The position numbers were made by a program, and so were the translations under genes. A model generated the notes under the pieces. The model was not told the DNA's origin and did no database searches. It saw nothing but the letters and a program-made list of their open reading frames with translations. A stretch of 64,000 bases of DNA from Luscinia megarhynchos (Eukaryota > Chordata > Aves > Passeriformes > Turdidae): NCBI GenBank assembly GCA_034336665.1, contig CM067572.1, forward strand, positions 1,481,786 to 1,545,785, read 5' to 3'. This document shows positions 1 through 11,870 of this stretch, piece after piece; within the stretch, counting starts at the first letter, position 1, and each line of letters opens with the position of its first letter.

Positions 1-46
1 TGAATAAATAAATTTGAATAAATAAATTTTGAATAAATAAATTTTT
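1..46. repeat. Short AT-rich tandem repeat (GAATAAATAAATTT)
   Basis: Three near-identical 14-15 base copies at the window edge; the array may extend to the left. Confidence 0.8.
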
Positions 47-3000
47 ACATAAACTTTCCATTTAAAGCCTGGCAATATTTGGCAGAGCCACAGGTTGTCT
101 GTGATGACAGATTTCAATCCCAAACCAATCCTGCCTCAGGATTTCTGTGCTCTGGGCTTGGCTTGGGAGGATTTTTGGTGTCACTGTGGCTTTTATCAAA
201 CCCTGCAAGTGCTGATTGCATCTCTAATTTGGCCTCAATAATCCAGGCTTATTAAATAAAAATAAATCAATCAATCCTTTAAATAAAAGGATTAAAGCCT
301 TATGAAGTAAAGCAGGGGAAAGGGTAACTCAGCTCTGAGGGTGGAAATAACAACAATAATCATCCAAGAGCAGCCAGGACTCATCAGGGAGCAGTGTCTG
401 AACTGGGGAAGGGCAAATTCCTCCCTGGGAATAGCAGAGCTGGCAGAAAATTTTGTGGATAATAAGGAATTTCATAAGGAATTTCATGCCCAGGGTTCAT
501 TCTGGGCTGGTGGTGCTGAGGCCAAACTGGGCAGCCCTGGAGGCTCCTGCCTGCCCAGAATTTTATTTTTATTTCCTTTTGTGGGAAGGTAAAAATCAGA
601 ATAAACATGAGGGGCTGGGGCTTTAACTCCATTCTTTAAAATTTAATTTAATTTCAGAATAAACATGAGAGGCTGAGGCTTTAATTTCATTTTTCAAATT
701 TAATTGAGTTTCAGAATTAACTCGAGGATCTGAGGCTTTGGGGGTCGAGCTCTGCTGGGTGTCCTGGGATGATGGAACATCCTGAGCTGAAGGGATCCAC
801 AACCAGGATCCCAGCTCTGCACTGGAAAGTGCTCCAGGAAATTTCCCCTGCTCCTTATTTTTGGGCTTCCCACGCCCTGAATTCTGTGCTGGCAGCAGAA
901 CTCCTGTCCTGGGCTGGTTTTAATTCCCCCAGATCCCAGCCAGGCTCCTCCATCACTGGTAATTCCCAATTTTTCTTTGTTTGGACTGGTGCAATCTCTG
1001 AAATTTATAAATCTGGAGGGAGCACTTCCCTTATTCCCCAGGCACCACTCCTGACTAATTAAAACCCTGATTAACTGGAGCAGCCCATGAGCAGCAGCAG
1101 GAACAAGGGCAAGAGAATTTCCTGCTGGATTTGCATCCTGAGGGCTGAGCAGGAGTAAATTAAATTGATATTTTTTTACTATTTTCTCTCCAACATAAAG
1201 ATTTCATATTGAAATACTATTCATATTTTTTTCTAGGTGAATTCTGGCTCAGAATTCCATTGGTTTTCCCAAAGCACCAATGGATACACTCAATTTTCCC
1301 AGGGATTTTTCTCTCAACGTCACCAAAAGCCCCAAATATTTTATGAATGAGCCCTGAATGTTCAGCTCCAGATAATCCCTCATGTTCCCTCACAAATATT
1401 TTGAGTTTCAGCTGCTAAACCCTCTGCTCCTGCAGGGAAAGGCTGGAAAGGGAATTTTAAACAAGTCCTGTCCATGGAAGCAGGATGGGATTTGGGAGTT
1501 TTTCCATTTATTCCTCCTTCAGGCTGATGGATGCAATCCCTGGATTTCATTTTAGCTCTGTGAGAGTCAGGATTGGGTTTTAAGAGAGCCAGGACAGCTC
1601 CTTGTAAAAAAAAAAACCAGATTTTCCAAGAGTTCCACTCATCCTGCACAGCACAAGGACAAAAATTAACATTTTGGAGAGATTAGAGACCTAAAATCCA
1701 TCACTCACAGCAAGAGCTGCTGGTTCTTGCTCTGGGAAGCCTCTGGAATGGGGAAAAAAAAAATAAAAGCAGTGGGAAGCTTTAAATGGAGCAAAATGCA
1801 CAATAAAATTGGGAATGAACAGGCACAAGAGGTGCAGGGCAATTAATTAGGGATGATAAAGGGGAGGGAATGACAGCATCCAGTCTGAGGAGAAATTAAT
1901 GGGAATCTGCCCAATTGCTGCTGCTTTTCCCAGGGAAGGTGTGCTCTGCATCCCACAGCTCTGCTGGGACTGGGACAGGGGCTTGTGCCTTAAATTTTTG
2001 GGGTTTGGAAGAGAGGCATGGAAAATCCATCATTAATTCAAAAACTGGAATTCAAATCAATGTTTTGCAGCCTGAAGCAGGGACAGTATCCAGCGAAATG
2101 CCTCTAAATTAGCCATGGAATGAGAAGAATAATTAAGAAATATTTACTTCTAATTATATCCAATCCCTTTTTTTTAATGCTGTGATTAATTAAATTCCCA
2201 GATTCCCTCGTAGTCTCAGAATACATTACACATGGAAATTAATTTTCTCCACCAACTCATTAAGGGCCCCAAATGCTGCAGATCCCACTTCAATCAGTTT
2301 TTCCTTGCTTTGCATTGGAAATCTTTCCTTGCACATCCCTCAGGCCCAGCTCCCACATGGAGCCATTTCCTGGGAATTCCAGGAATTTATAGCAGAGAAA
2401 GTTCCTTTGGGGACATTGGGAGTTTATTAATTAACCAGGCAGGGCAGAAGGGGGAATTTCCAAAAGCCACCCAAAGCCATCTCCAGGTGTTTCCAAGGAT
2501 AAATCCAGTATTTTCCAAGTGTTTCCATGGGGTTTGATTTTAAAATAAATTAATCATATAGAATTCTTGAAATTATATAATTTGAAAGCAAACAGGTGAT
2601 TTGAAACCATTTAAATAATAATTAATAAGAATATTTTTGCTTTTATCTGGTGCATGAAATGGGGAATTCTCCATTTTCATCCAGACCAAGAATCCAAGGA
2701 AAAAGTTGGAAAGTTGGGGTGGGGTCTCTGCTGCCTGGGCCTGTTGTGTCCTGTCAGGAAAGGTGGGGTTGGGATGGATCCCCCTCAATCCCATGGAAAA
2801 ATTGGAGATGGGATCCCCACCTTAAATCCCATCCCATTATCCCATCCCATTATCCCATCCCTGCCTTTGGGAATTTCCATTTTCCCAATGTCCAGCCTGG
2901 CCTTGGACATTTCAGGGGTCCAGGGGCAGCCACAGCTACTCTGGGAATTCCATCCCATCCATCCCCACCCTCCCAGCCAGGAATTCCTTCCCAAAATCCC

Positions 3001-3805
3001 AGGAAATCCCACCTCCACATACAGGTCCTTCTGCAGCTCCCTGGATTTTCCTTTCTTCCCCTTCTGAAAGTAGGAATGATGTTTTTAGGCTTCATTTTGC
3101 AAGGAATTTGAGGTTCCCACAGATACTCACAGGGAGCCACATCCAGGATTTCATTTTCTCCTGGATAAATCCATCTGGAAATGACCCAGCATGGGCAGGA
3201 TGAGACAACTCCAGCTTAGTCCAATACTGGACAGAGGCAGTTCAAGAATCTCGTTTTTAAATATCTGGGAATGTGTTCCTTGACGTTTGGGGGAGGCTGT
3301 GGGAGTCATCCAGGAGCACCCAGGAGTGGGAATCCCAAGCAGAGCAGAGCTGGAAATTCCCAGCAGGTGTTTCCACCTGGAGCAGGGGGAGCCAGCTCAG
3401 CTCTGCCTGTGCATGGGCATTCCAGGAGAGCAGAGCCTCAAATCCTGGGGCTGCTCTCCACCAGTGATTCATGTGCTATTCACAGGGGCCAGCTCTTGTG
3501 TGGGCTTAGTCAGAAAATCAGGGTTTAGTGCCAGACCCCTGCTAGGCCCAGCCTTAGCCAAAATCCTTGAACCCCTCAGCACCTGGGCGTGGTTTGGTGT
3601 CAGGGCACAGCACCCACAGCACAGCTCCCTGGTGGAGCATGAGGAGCTTAGGCCTGGCCTAAGGACACACAAGGACTGGCTTAAACCCCCTTGGCCTTGA
3701 TAGGAGACAGATGTGGCTCAGGAGGAGCTGCAGGTGTGCCCTGGAGAGCAGGGAGGGATGTGACTGGGAGTTGGGAATGATGAGGAGCAGCGGGGGTGGG
3801 ATGGA
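47..3805. other. Non-genic flank upstream of IQCJ
   Basis: No splice-bounded conserved reading frame was recognised on either strand. It contains AT-rich unique sequence, a CCCATTATCCCAT run at 2827-2860 and one CR1 fragment (2872-3010). At 3470-3720 there is a GC-richer stretch, different in style from its surroundings, that could be a decayed mobile element but shows no terminal structure I can defend. Confidence 0.6.
2872..3010 (-). mobile_element. CR1 LINE fragment, 3' region
   Basis: The antisense CR1 signature is present: TCCAGCCTGGCCTTGGACA followed by CAGCCACAGCTACTCTGGGA and CCAGCCAGGAATTCCTTCCC. Only the 3' part remains. Confidence 0.8.
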
Positions 3806-4300
3806 GCACCCTGCTCCAGAGAGATCATCCTGCTCCAGAGGGATCATCCTGTTTCAGAGAGATCATCCTGCTCCAGAGGGATCATCCTGTTCCAGAGAGA
3901 TCATCCTGTTCTACATGGATCATCCTGTTCTACATGGACCATCCTGCTCCAGAGGGATCATCCTGCTCCAGAGGGATCATCCTGTTCCACATGGATCATC
4001 CTGTTCCACATGGATCATCCTGTTCCACATGGATCATCCTGCTCCAGAGGGATCATCCTGCTCCAGAGGGATCATCCTGTTCCAGAGAGATCATCCTGCT
4101 CCACATGGATCATCCTGTTCCACATGGATCATCCTGTCCCACATGGATCACCTTGTTCCACATGGATCACCTTGTTCCACAGGGATCATCCTGCTCCAAA
4201 GGAATCACCTTACTCCACATGGATCATCCTGTTCCACATGGGATCATCCTGTCCCACATGGATCACCTTGTTCCACATGGACCATCCTGCCCCTCCTGCT
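3806..4300. repeat. 19-bp minisatellite, unit GATCATCCTGCTCCAGAGG
   Basis: About 26 units with two alternating endings (CTCCAGAGG/A and TTCCACATG) plus GATCACCTTG variants near the right end. As 19 is not a multiple of three, all three forward frames stay open over a 57-base cycle, which makes spurious ORFs of 177-248 codons. Confidence 0.95.
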
Positions 4301-4902
4301 TTGTCTGGATCACCCCACCCCAGCCCTGACAGACCCAAGATCCAACCCCCAGAGCTCCCAAAACCACAAACCCACGTTGAGTCCAGCGGTGGGAACACCC
4401 TCTGGAACAGTGCGGTTACAGCACCCAGCCTGCTGCCTTCCAGCTGCGGGTGTGTGAGCCGGCTGGGTGCTCACTGCAGCTCACACATCACGCTGCAATC
4501 TCAGACCCCACTAATGAGCAGGGTGAGGAAAATTACCCCTTTGGCTTCGTGGATTTAGTTCCTGATCTAATTCCTGGGTTTAAAGCTGCTTTCAAGAGGG
4601 TTCCCAGGCAGTTCTGGGAATGCAGGAACTCCTGGATTTTGGCTGCTTTGAAATCTTTGCACACGTTTTGGGCTCAGAGCACTGACACTTTACCACGTGC
4701 TTGAAATCCTCGGAATTCCCTCTGGAAAATGGATTTTTGGCAATGTTAGGGAAAAACCCCTTAAGAAATTTATTGATGTGCCTGAAGAGCACCATAAACC
4801 CCAGTGAAGCCACTTGGATGCAGATTTGGGGTTGGAATTGTGTCTAACAAAATTCCATCGAGGATGGAACGAGCTGTTTGGAGTTTGTGCAGACACCTGG
4901 GT

Positions 4903-5597
4903 TTATTTATATAAAATATAAAACAGAACATAGAAAATAGAATATAGAATCTATAAAATAAAATATAGAAAATAGAGTCTATAAAATAGAATATATAATA
5001 TATAAGATATAATATATAATATAGAATATAGAATATAGAATATAGAATATAATATAGAATATAGAAGATATATATAAGATATAAGATTTAAGATAGAAGA
5101 TAGAAGATAGATATAAATTATAAGATATAAGATAGATATAAGATGATATAAGATAGAAGATAGAAGATAGAAGATGATATAAGATAGAAGATAGAAGATA
5201 GAAGATAGAACTAGAATATAGAAGACAGAATATAGAATATATAAAATAGAATATAAAAAATAGAAAATAGAATCTATAAAATAAAATATAGAAAATAGAG
5301 TCTATAAAATAGAATATATAAGATAGAATATAGACAATAAAATATAGAATATAGAAGACAGAATGTAGAATATAGAATATATAAGATAGAACATAGAATA
5401 TAGAAAACAGGATATAGGATATAGAATGTAGAATATAAAACACAGAAAGTAGAGTACATAAAGTAAAATATATAAGATAGAATGCAGAATATAGGATATA
5501 TAAGATACAATATATTCTATATATTCTATATATAGAATATATAGAATATATAGAATATATAGAATATATAGAACATAGAAAATAAAATCTAGAAAAT
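4903..5597. repeat. AT-rich TAGAATA-type array just upstream of the IQCJ promoter
   Basis: About 0.7 kb made of variants of ATAGAATATAGA, TAAGATA and GATAGAA, almost free of C. It ends about 220 bases before the IQCJ start codon. A perfect 42-bp palindrome lies inside it (5510-5551). The long minus-strand frame rich in Tyr, Ile and Ser is a product of the repeat. Confidence 0.93.
5510..5551. repeat. 42-bp perfect palindrome
   Basis: Two 21-base arms without spacer, built from ATATATTCTATATATTCTAT and its complement, inside the AT array. It could extrude as a cruciform. It lies about 265 bases upstream of the start codon. Confidence 0.9.
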
Positions 5598-5816
5598 GTT
5601 CTACAGAGGATCCCTCCTGCGCTGGAGCCGCGCCAGAAGTTTCTCATCTCGCTGCCTGTGGGCTGCTCGCTCTCTCTCTCTGGCTCTTCCCATTTTTTTT
5701 TTCCCTCCCCTCTCTCGGAGGTTTTTTTCCTGGTGCCTTTCCAGTGAGCCGGACTCCAAGGTTTGCAGCCTGCTGCTGTTCCGCGTTCCTGCCTCCTTTT
5801 CCCGGGAAACTTCAGC

Positions 5817-5825
5817 ATGCGGCTG
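5817..5825 (+). CDS. IQCJ-SCHIP1: IQCJ-SCHIP1 coding exon 1 (three codons, M-R-L)
   Basis: ATG CGG CTG followed directly by a GTAAGG donor at 5826. Human IQCJ starts M-R-L-E-E-L, and the next exon here starts E-E-L in phase 0, so this tiny coding exon fits exactly. The start has A at -3, a good Kozak context, and I see no ATG between 5600 and 5816. The exon also carries a 5' UTR of unknown length, probably beginning within about 200 bp upstream in the CpG island. Only nine coding bases are present, so gene finders may well miss it; the call depends on the junction with exon 2, 12.3 kb away. Confidence 0.85.
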
Positions 5826-6187
5826 GTAAGGGATGGAATTCCCGCAGGAGCGCCCCGGGCTCGCTCCGTGCATCCCTGGGATGGAGCAGCTCCCCCGGGG
5901 ATCGCTCCGGGAGGGGATGGGGGGCTGCGGGATCCCCTGCGGGACGGGGATGCGCCGGCAGAATTCCCCAGGGAATCCGGGATCCGCCGCTTTTAGCGGG
6001 GAGAAGGAGGCTGGAGCGGGCGCGGTGCGATTCCTGTAAGTTCATGAAGGGGATTTGAGGCTGGGGAATCACCTCCGGGTGACAACAATTCCAAACAGCG
6101 CTTGGAAAAGATGCCTGAGCATTCGCAGCGATTCTCGGGCAGTGGCCGCGGCAGAATTTCCTCGGATTTCATTTCGTTTTTCTTTCG

Positions 6188-6205
6188 ATTGTACAATTGT
6201 ACAAT
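6188..6205. repeat. 18-bp perfect palindrome ATTGTACAATTGTACAAT
   Basis: Self-complementary sequence at the 3' half of the exon 1 CpG island, in intron 1. It could be a dimeric factor site or chance; no function is claimed. Confidence 0.6.
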
Positions 6206-6554
6206 TACTGGGGGTGGCTGTGCTTCCCCGGGGCTCGGAATTCCGCAGGGATTTCAGCTCCCGGAGCCGGGAGTTCGCTGTTTGCCAGCACGGAGAAGCT
6301 GCCGGCTCGGGGCTGATCCCGATGAAGTCATCCCGGGAATGCTGCGGGACCAATCCGGGCTCTGGCAGTGGGCAGAGGGCTGAGATAATTCCTCGGGGCC
6401 GGATTGATTGGTTATTTTTGGCGCTCCTGCCGGAGCGGATGGAGCGGGGCTGCGTTGGGCATCCAGGATCTTTTCCCAGCGCGCTGGAGCGGAATTCCCT
6501 CGGGAACAGCTTCCAGAGGGTTCCTGCCATCCCAAACTCCATCCCATTCCCAGA

Positions 6555-6690
6555 GCACAGACATCCCACGAAGCTTTTCCAAACCTCCTTCTTAAGGCAC
6601 AGAATTCCCACGAGGCTTTTCCAAACCTGGTTCCCAAAGGCTCAGAGAGCCCACGAGGCTTTTCCAAACCCCATTCCCAGGGAAATCCAT
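6555..6690. repeat. Three-copy ~41-bp tandem repeat
   Basis: CCCACGAAGCTTTTCCAAACC recurs, with GAGGC in place of GAAGC, at about 6567, 6607 and 6649. The intervening sequence has diverged. Confidence 0.8.
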
Positions 6691-9600
6691 GGGAATGTGA
6701 TGGATGAGAGTGATACAAGCACCAGAAGGTGGAAATGAAACAGGGAGAGACACTCTGGAGGCGATGCAGGGAGCTGGGAATGGCTGCTCAGGAATTCCAG
6801 GGGCAGGGAGCTGACCTCAGGTGAGGATCCATCCTGCACATCCCATTCCTCACGGGAGGAGGAGGCTGAACACGTTGGGATTGATGGATCCTCCACAGCT
6901 CTGAGTGGGTGGCTGGAAATCAGCAAATACTGAATTCTCGTTTCTCCCAAGCTGGGATTAATCTGAGCTTCTCTGTTTTCCAGGATAACCTGTCAGGAAA
7001 TGGAAATTCATTTGTTAAATTGCACAGGGAGAAAAAAGGCTTGTTAGGAATATCTTGCTTACCCAGAGCTGAATTTATTTGGATTCCCTTTGCTGGTTCA
7101 AGTTTTTCAGCTTCCCAAAAGGTTGGAGAAGCTCTAGAGGAGTCTTATAAATAAAATGAATCCAGAAGAATTTCCCTGAGCTGTAGGTGCTGGGGTTCAC
7201 TTCATGTTCCCAATGCAGCACTCGTTAAATATCTGGAATTATGTCCAACACTTTTGTCCCCTGCTTTCCCTGAGCATTCCAAGGCACAGACAGAATTTGA
7301 GTCATTTCCCTTGCTTTAAATCTCTTAAAACTCGGATTTTTTGTCCTGCAGGTTCCTGCTCTGGCAGTTTGGGGATTCCTGGAGTCCCAATAAAACCAGG
7401 GAGACTCTCTATGTGCCCAAGGGCTAAAACCTGGCTTTGTGTGCAAAGCTTGTCCAGACCTGAAATACAGGGAAGAGATCAAATGCCAGGGAATGTTTGT
7501 ACTTCCAGCAATTTCCCTGGATGCCACAGAAAACCCAGGAATAAAGCAACAAACTGGTTGGGATGAGCTCTCTGAAGGGGAAATTCTCCTCTTTCAGGGG
7601 ACCTGTAACTATTTCAAAGACCTGTGGCTCTCAGTGTCCTGATTCCAGCTGGGAAAACACAGCAAAGCCAATATTCCATATTTTCTACAGCTGGAAAACC
7701 TGACTGCAGCATCCTGGGATTCAGGTGGGCAGGAGAAGTGGGACAGCTCCAGGTGCTGCCCCAGATTTCTGTGCTGTCCCCTGGGAGCAGGGGCTGGACC
7801 TGAGCTCCAACTCACTCCTCTACAACAGGTTGGATGAGTAAATACTGGGTGTAAATTAATTACAGAGTAAAATCACCCAGAGAAAATATGGAAATGGCTC
7901 CTGAAACAAGGATCTTGGCTGGGGTTTAACTGGAGTTTGGGCAGCTCTGCTCATCCCAGGTTTTCAGCAGGATCTTGCTGTGGGGACATTTCCATTTAGC
8001 AGGGACAGAGCCTTTGAAGAGTCTAAAGAGTGAATTTGGGGGAAAAAAAGCAAAGCTAGGAAAATATCCACAAGGAAAAGGAATCCTCAGCTCTTCTTGT
8101 GTGTGGGACCTGGAGATGGAAGTGGGACAATCCCTTCATTTAAAGGGATGCCAAGGAAGTGGAAACAGAGCTGGTGCCAGAGTGGGAACAGGAAAACGGG
8201 AAAAATGGGAATTTGAGAATCAATCTGATACTGAACTGAACTGTTGGGAACAAAGCAGAAAGGAGCTCCCATCCCTCAGGAATAGGAGATGAAATCCCAG
8301 CTCTGTGGGATTTAGGAACACCCTTGAGGCCTTTCTCAAATTTAATAATTCCATTATTCCTGCTGAAGGACGCTGGTTCTGCTCTCCCAGCTGCAGGAGT
8401 GCTGCCATTAGTTTTGTGTGTAAATCCAATTACACCCTCCAAGTGTTTTTTTTTTAATTTCCCTTGCTCATTATTAATTTATTTGCTCTCAGTTTCACCA
8501 AAAATCCAGCGTTTTCTGTCAGGTTCCACTGAATCCTGGTGTCACCTGCAGATCTTCCCCCTTGCTGCTCCTCTGCTTTTCCCACATAAATAATGAAAGG
8601 GATTTTTGGGAGCTCTGGGAAGCTCCTTTCAAGCTGTGCAAGTTGGGCTGATTTAATTCCTGAAGGCTGCACATCCACATCCTGATATCCAGGCAGAAAA
8701 TTCATTTACATGCCATGGATGGCTCAGCCACCCCTCAACTGCTGGCATTTCGTCCCTGCTTTGGAATATTATTTACATTTATTAAAAAGCAGTTGGAGAA
8801 TGTTCAACTTGGTGCCTTTTACAACAATGTGGAGCAGCTGCTTTCAGAAAGACACAGACAAGGGTGGTTTATTAATTAATTCCCTGGTAATCCTTTAAAT
8901 TCCTTCAATTATCAAGTATTTAAAGTGGTTTTTATGTGCTAATAACTGAATGAGAAGTATGGAGTGTTCCATTTTCCCAGGTGTTGGAGCTTGAGGGGGA
9001 TTTTAAATCATCTCCTGTCTTGTTTTCCCTCTGCACAAAACATCCCAGCTTTTATTCCACCCCTTTCCTCCTCTCCCTGAGCAGTCTGGTGAGGCCAGCA
9101 GTGCCTGGCAGGAATTTTCCATGGACAGTGACACTGCTGTGGTGCTCATTGATTGGAATCCTGATGGAAAATGTCAGAACATGTTGCAAAGGGAGAGATG
9201 CCAAAGGAATCTGGGAATGCTGGTGGGGTTTAGGCTCAGCCTAAATGGGGAAGGTGTCTGGGTGAGCTCCTCTCAGGATTATTTTGGGTCACTATTCCAG
9301 CAGCAGATTTGTGTCAAACTCCTCATCCCAAAGTTCTGCCTACATCTAAAAATAAAGCCCCAAATTTGGTACAATTAAAATTAAATCAGTGTTCAAAGTG
9401 CAATATATCCTAGACAAAACAAACCTGAATTATCCATTTACAACCAAAGTTTAAGTTTTTTATTTTGTGATATCATATGGTTTTATTTAAACTAAATATT
9501 TATAATTTTAGTTTTATTATTTAATTTTGGAAGGGTTTTTTTATGGTTTTAGGTTAAATGTAGTGATTTTGGGGGGATTAATGTTTGTTAGCACAGAAAG

Positions 9601-10664
9601 TTTAAAATTTTTAGTGACTGGGGTTCTAACAGGATTGCCAGCACATTTCTGCTTTCATCTCTCAGTTGTTCCTGGGTGTATTTGGGGACAGAAACACGTG
9701 TTTGATAAAAACTGGAGCCTCTGGAATGTGAATAATTCATTTTTGGCAGGAGGCTCCTGTTGCATCCCAAATGACCAGGACATTTGGGATCAATGTCTGT
9801 GCTGGGAATCCCAAAGAGGGAATTCTGGGTCTCAGCCCAGCTTCTGGGGCTGGAAAGTCAGGAAAAAGAGATTCACTCACCATGGATTTGTTTCAACCTT
9901 CTTGGAACACCCCAAAGTTGTGTGGGAAAATCCAATTTTGTCACCAGGATTTCTCCTTGACCTCCTCACTCCAGAGCAGCCACTGGAGTTCACTGGAATG
10001 GAGCTGCTTGGAGCACATTCCCCTGGGAATTACTATTTCCATGAGGAAATATTTCTGGTTTCAGCTCTTCCCTGTGCCATGGCTGAGCCAGGGTTTTCCA
10101 GAGTCAGCTGCAACTCCTGGCACTGCCCAGCCCTGGCTGTGAGGAGCTGGAAATCAAAGCCCCTGGTGTGTTGTGCTATAATTCATGCCAGGAAGCAGAT
10201 TTAAATTATGCAAACTGCTGTCTGCACCAAATCTGCCATCTGGAAAAAGTTCTGCATGCAAAAATCTGTCGGGGCAAGGCAGGGGATGTGGGATCATTGG
10301 GAAGGGAATAAAAACAAGATATTCCCAGAAAATTGATTCCCCTGCTCCAGTCCAGTGGCAAAGCTGCTGCTCTGTAGGAGCCAGATTGATACAGTAGGGA
10401 TAAAATAATTCTTTAAAACTGCTTTGGAGCTGGCAGAATTCCTTGTCAAGATGGATAAAATGCAGGTTAGGAGGGAAAGGAGGAGCCCAAGGGAAGGGGG
10501 AACATCCAGAGCTGGAGACAAGCAGGGATCAGCAGTGAGAGGGTGGGGCTGAGAGATCTGGCCTGGAAATTTTGGGGCACAGGAAAAGTCCTGGAGCCAT
10601 CCAACATGGAATATTTCTGTAATAAATGGGATTTGGAGAGGTTGAAGGATGCAGGATTTGCTGC

Positions 10665-10860
10665 CCCTCTGGTGCTGGAGATCAGGGGAAGGTTCTTCCC
10701 CAGAGGGTGCTGGGCACATTCCCAAACCTGCCCGAGCTCCAGGAGCCTTGGGACACTCCCAGGATGGCCAGGGTGGGGCTGTTGAGGTGTCTGTGTAGGG
10801 CAGGGCTGGGCTGGATGATCCCTCTGGTCCCTTCCAGCTGAGGATATTCCATTCTTTATT
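10665..10860 (+). mobile_element. CR1 LINE fragment with 3' end
   Basis: It carries GGTTCTTCCCCAGAGGGTGC and ends with GGCTGGATGATCCCT, TGGTCCCTTCCAGCTGAGGA and TATTCCATTCT, the tail of the CR1 subgroup ending in CTCAGGATATTCTATGATT. Confidence 0.85.
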
Positions 10861-11654
10861 TTCCATCAGAGCAGAGCTGTGTGAGTCTCCCAGAACTCCT
10901 GTGGCAGGAGGAATGTGCACCTTGGAGTTACACATCACCCCCTGGGCTGAAATTTCGGGGCAATCCCTCCCTTGATGAGCAGGAATTTCCTTTCCTTGTG
11001 CCCCCAGGATGTCCCCATGCCAAACTCTGCAGAGCCCTCTCCAGAAATCAGTGTTGGGACTGTGGGACTCCTTGGAAAGGCAGGGGCTGGTTCTGCACAC
11101 CCTCACAAATACAAAACCTCTTGGCTCACCAGGCCCCTTCCCAGGTGTGCTCTGAGCCCTGTTTGTGCTCAGTTTGTGTCCTTTGTCACCAGAGTGGCAC
11201 AGGGAGGGTTTGGTGACATCCTGTGAAGCAGAGCAGTAATTACAGAAAGCTTTGTCAGGTTTTATTCTCTGCTCCTGCAAAGGATGCTGAGCACGATGCC
11301 AGGGCTGTGAGAGACTCCCATTAACTCCATAGGCACGGCCTTCATTTGGAAAAAGAACAGTTGGAGGCTGTCAGGGATGCTCCACAAAAACCCTGCCAGC
11401 TCCTGCTGCAATGCAGACAGAAAACAAATGGTTCCCATTTCAGCTTGGCACGCTGTAACCCCACTGAGCTGACTTCCCAGGATAAACTATTGCCATGGAA
11501 CTGCATTCCCTAAGCAGCACGAGATCCTGTTTAAAAAGCATCACACAACCCTGTGTATTCCTAATTATTTGTGTGATGAAGGAAGAAACACTTCAGTGCT
11601 GGGTTAGTTTTGTTCACCATCCTCATAACTGAGCTGCTTTTCCTCTTTCCATGC

Positions 11655-11870
11655 AGTTGTTCTGGTGGATGGGATACTGGGAAGGAATTTCTGCCTGGGA
11701 GGGTGAGGATGGATGGGATGGAATTCCCAGAGAAGCTGTGGCTGCCCCTGGACCCCTGGGAGTGCTCAAGGCCAGGCTGGACAGGGCTGGAGCAGCCTGG
11801 GACAGTGGGAGGTGTCCTGGGGGGAATTGGGTGGGTTTTAAATCCTTCCAGCACAAACCATCCTGGGATT
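11655..11870 (+). mobile_element. CR1 LINE fragment with 3' end
   Basis: GGGAAGGAATTTCTGCCTGG leads into GAATTCCCAGAGAAGCTGTG, then CAAGGCCAGGCTGGACAGGG and CCAGCACAAACCATCCTGGG, typical of sense CR1 3' sequence. Confidence 0.88.

Larger units (their letters stand above)
5610..6510. promoter_or_regulatory. CpG island at IQCJ exon 1 (probable promoter)
   Basis: CpG dinucleotides are dense from about 5618 to 6505, in contrast with the CpG-poor sequence on both sides. The island contains the start codon (5817) and the exon 1 donor. No clear TATA box stands out between the AT array and the start codon, so the start-site region is placed only roughly at 5620-5800, where pyrimidine-rich initiator-like sequence occurs. 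Island promoters are usual for broadly or neuronally expressed vertebrate genes. The call is from composition and position, with no expression evidence. Confidence 0.65.

Noticed and set aside
3711..4558. Forward frames of 177-248 codons with S-S-C-S-R-G-I-I-L repeats
   Set aside because: Translation of the 19-bp minisatellite in successive frames.
4979..5818. 279-codon minus-strand frame rich in Tyr, Ile and Ser, resembling a hydrophobic membrane protein
   Set aside because: Translation of the TAGAATA array; no start context and no homology.
9527..10204. 225-codon forward open frame in intron 1
   Set aside because: It begins at TTG in AT-rich intron and shows no splice sites or recognisable domains.
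10294..11280. 328-codon minus-strand open frame in intron 1
   Set aside because: It opens at TTG rather than ATG, crosses an antisense CR1 fragment, and matches no family I recognise. Length is unusual for chance but does not make it a gene.
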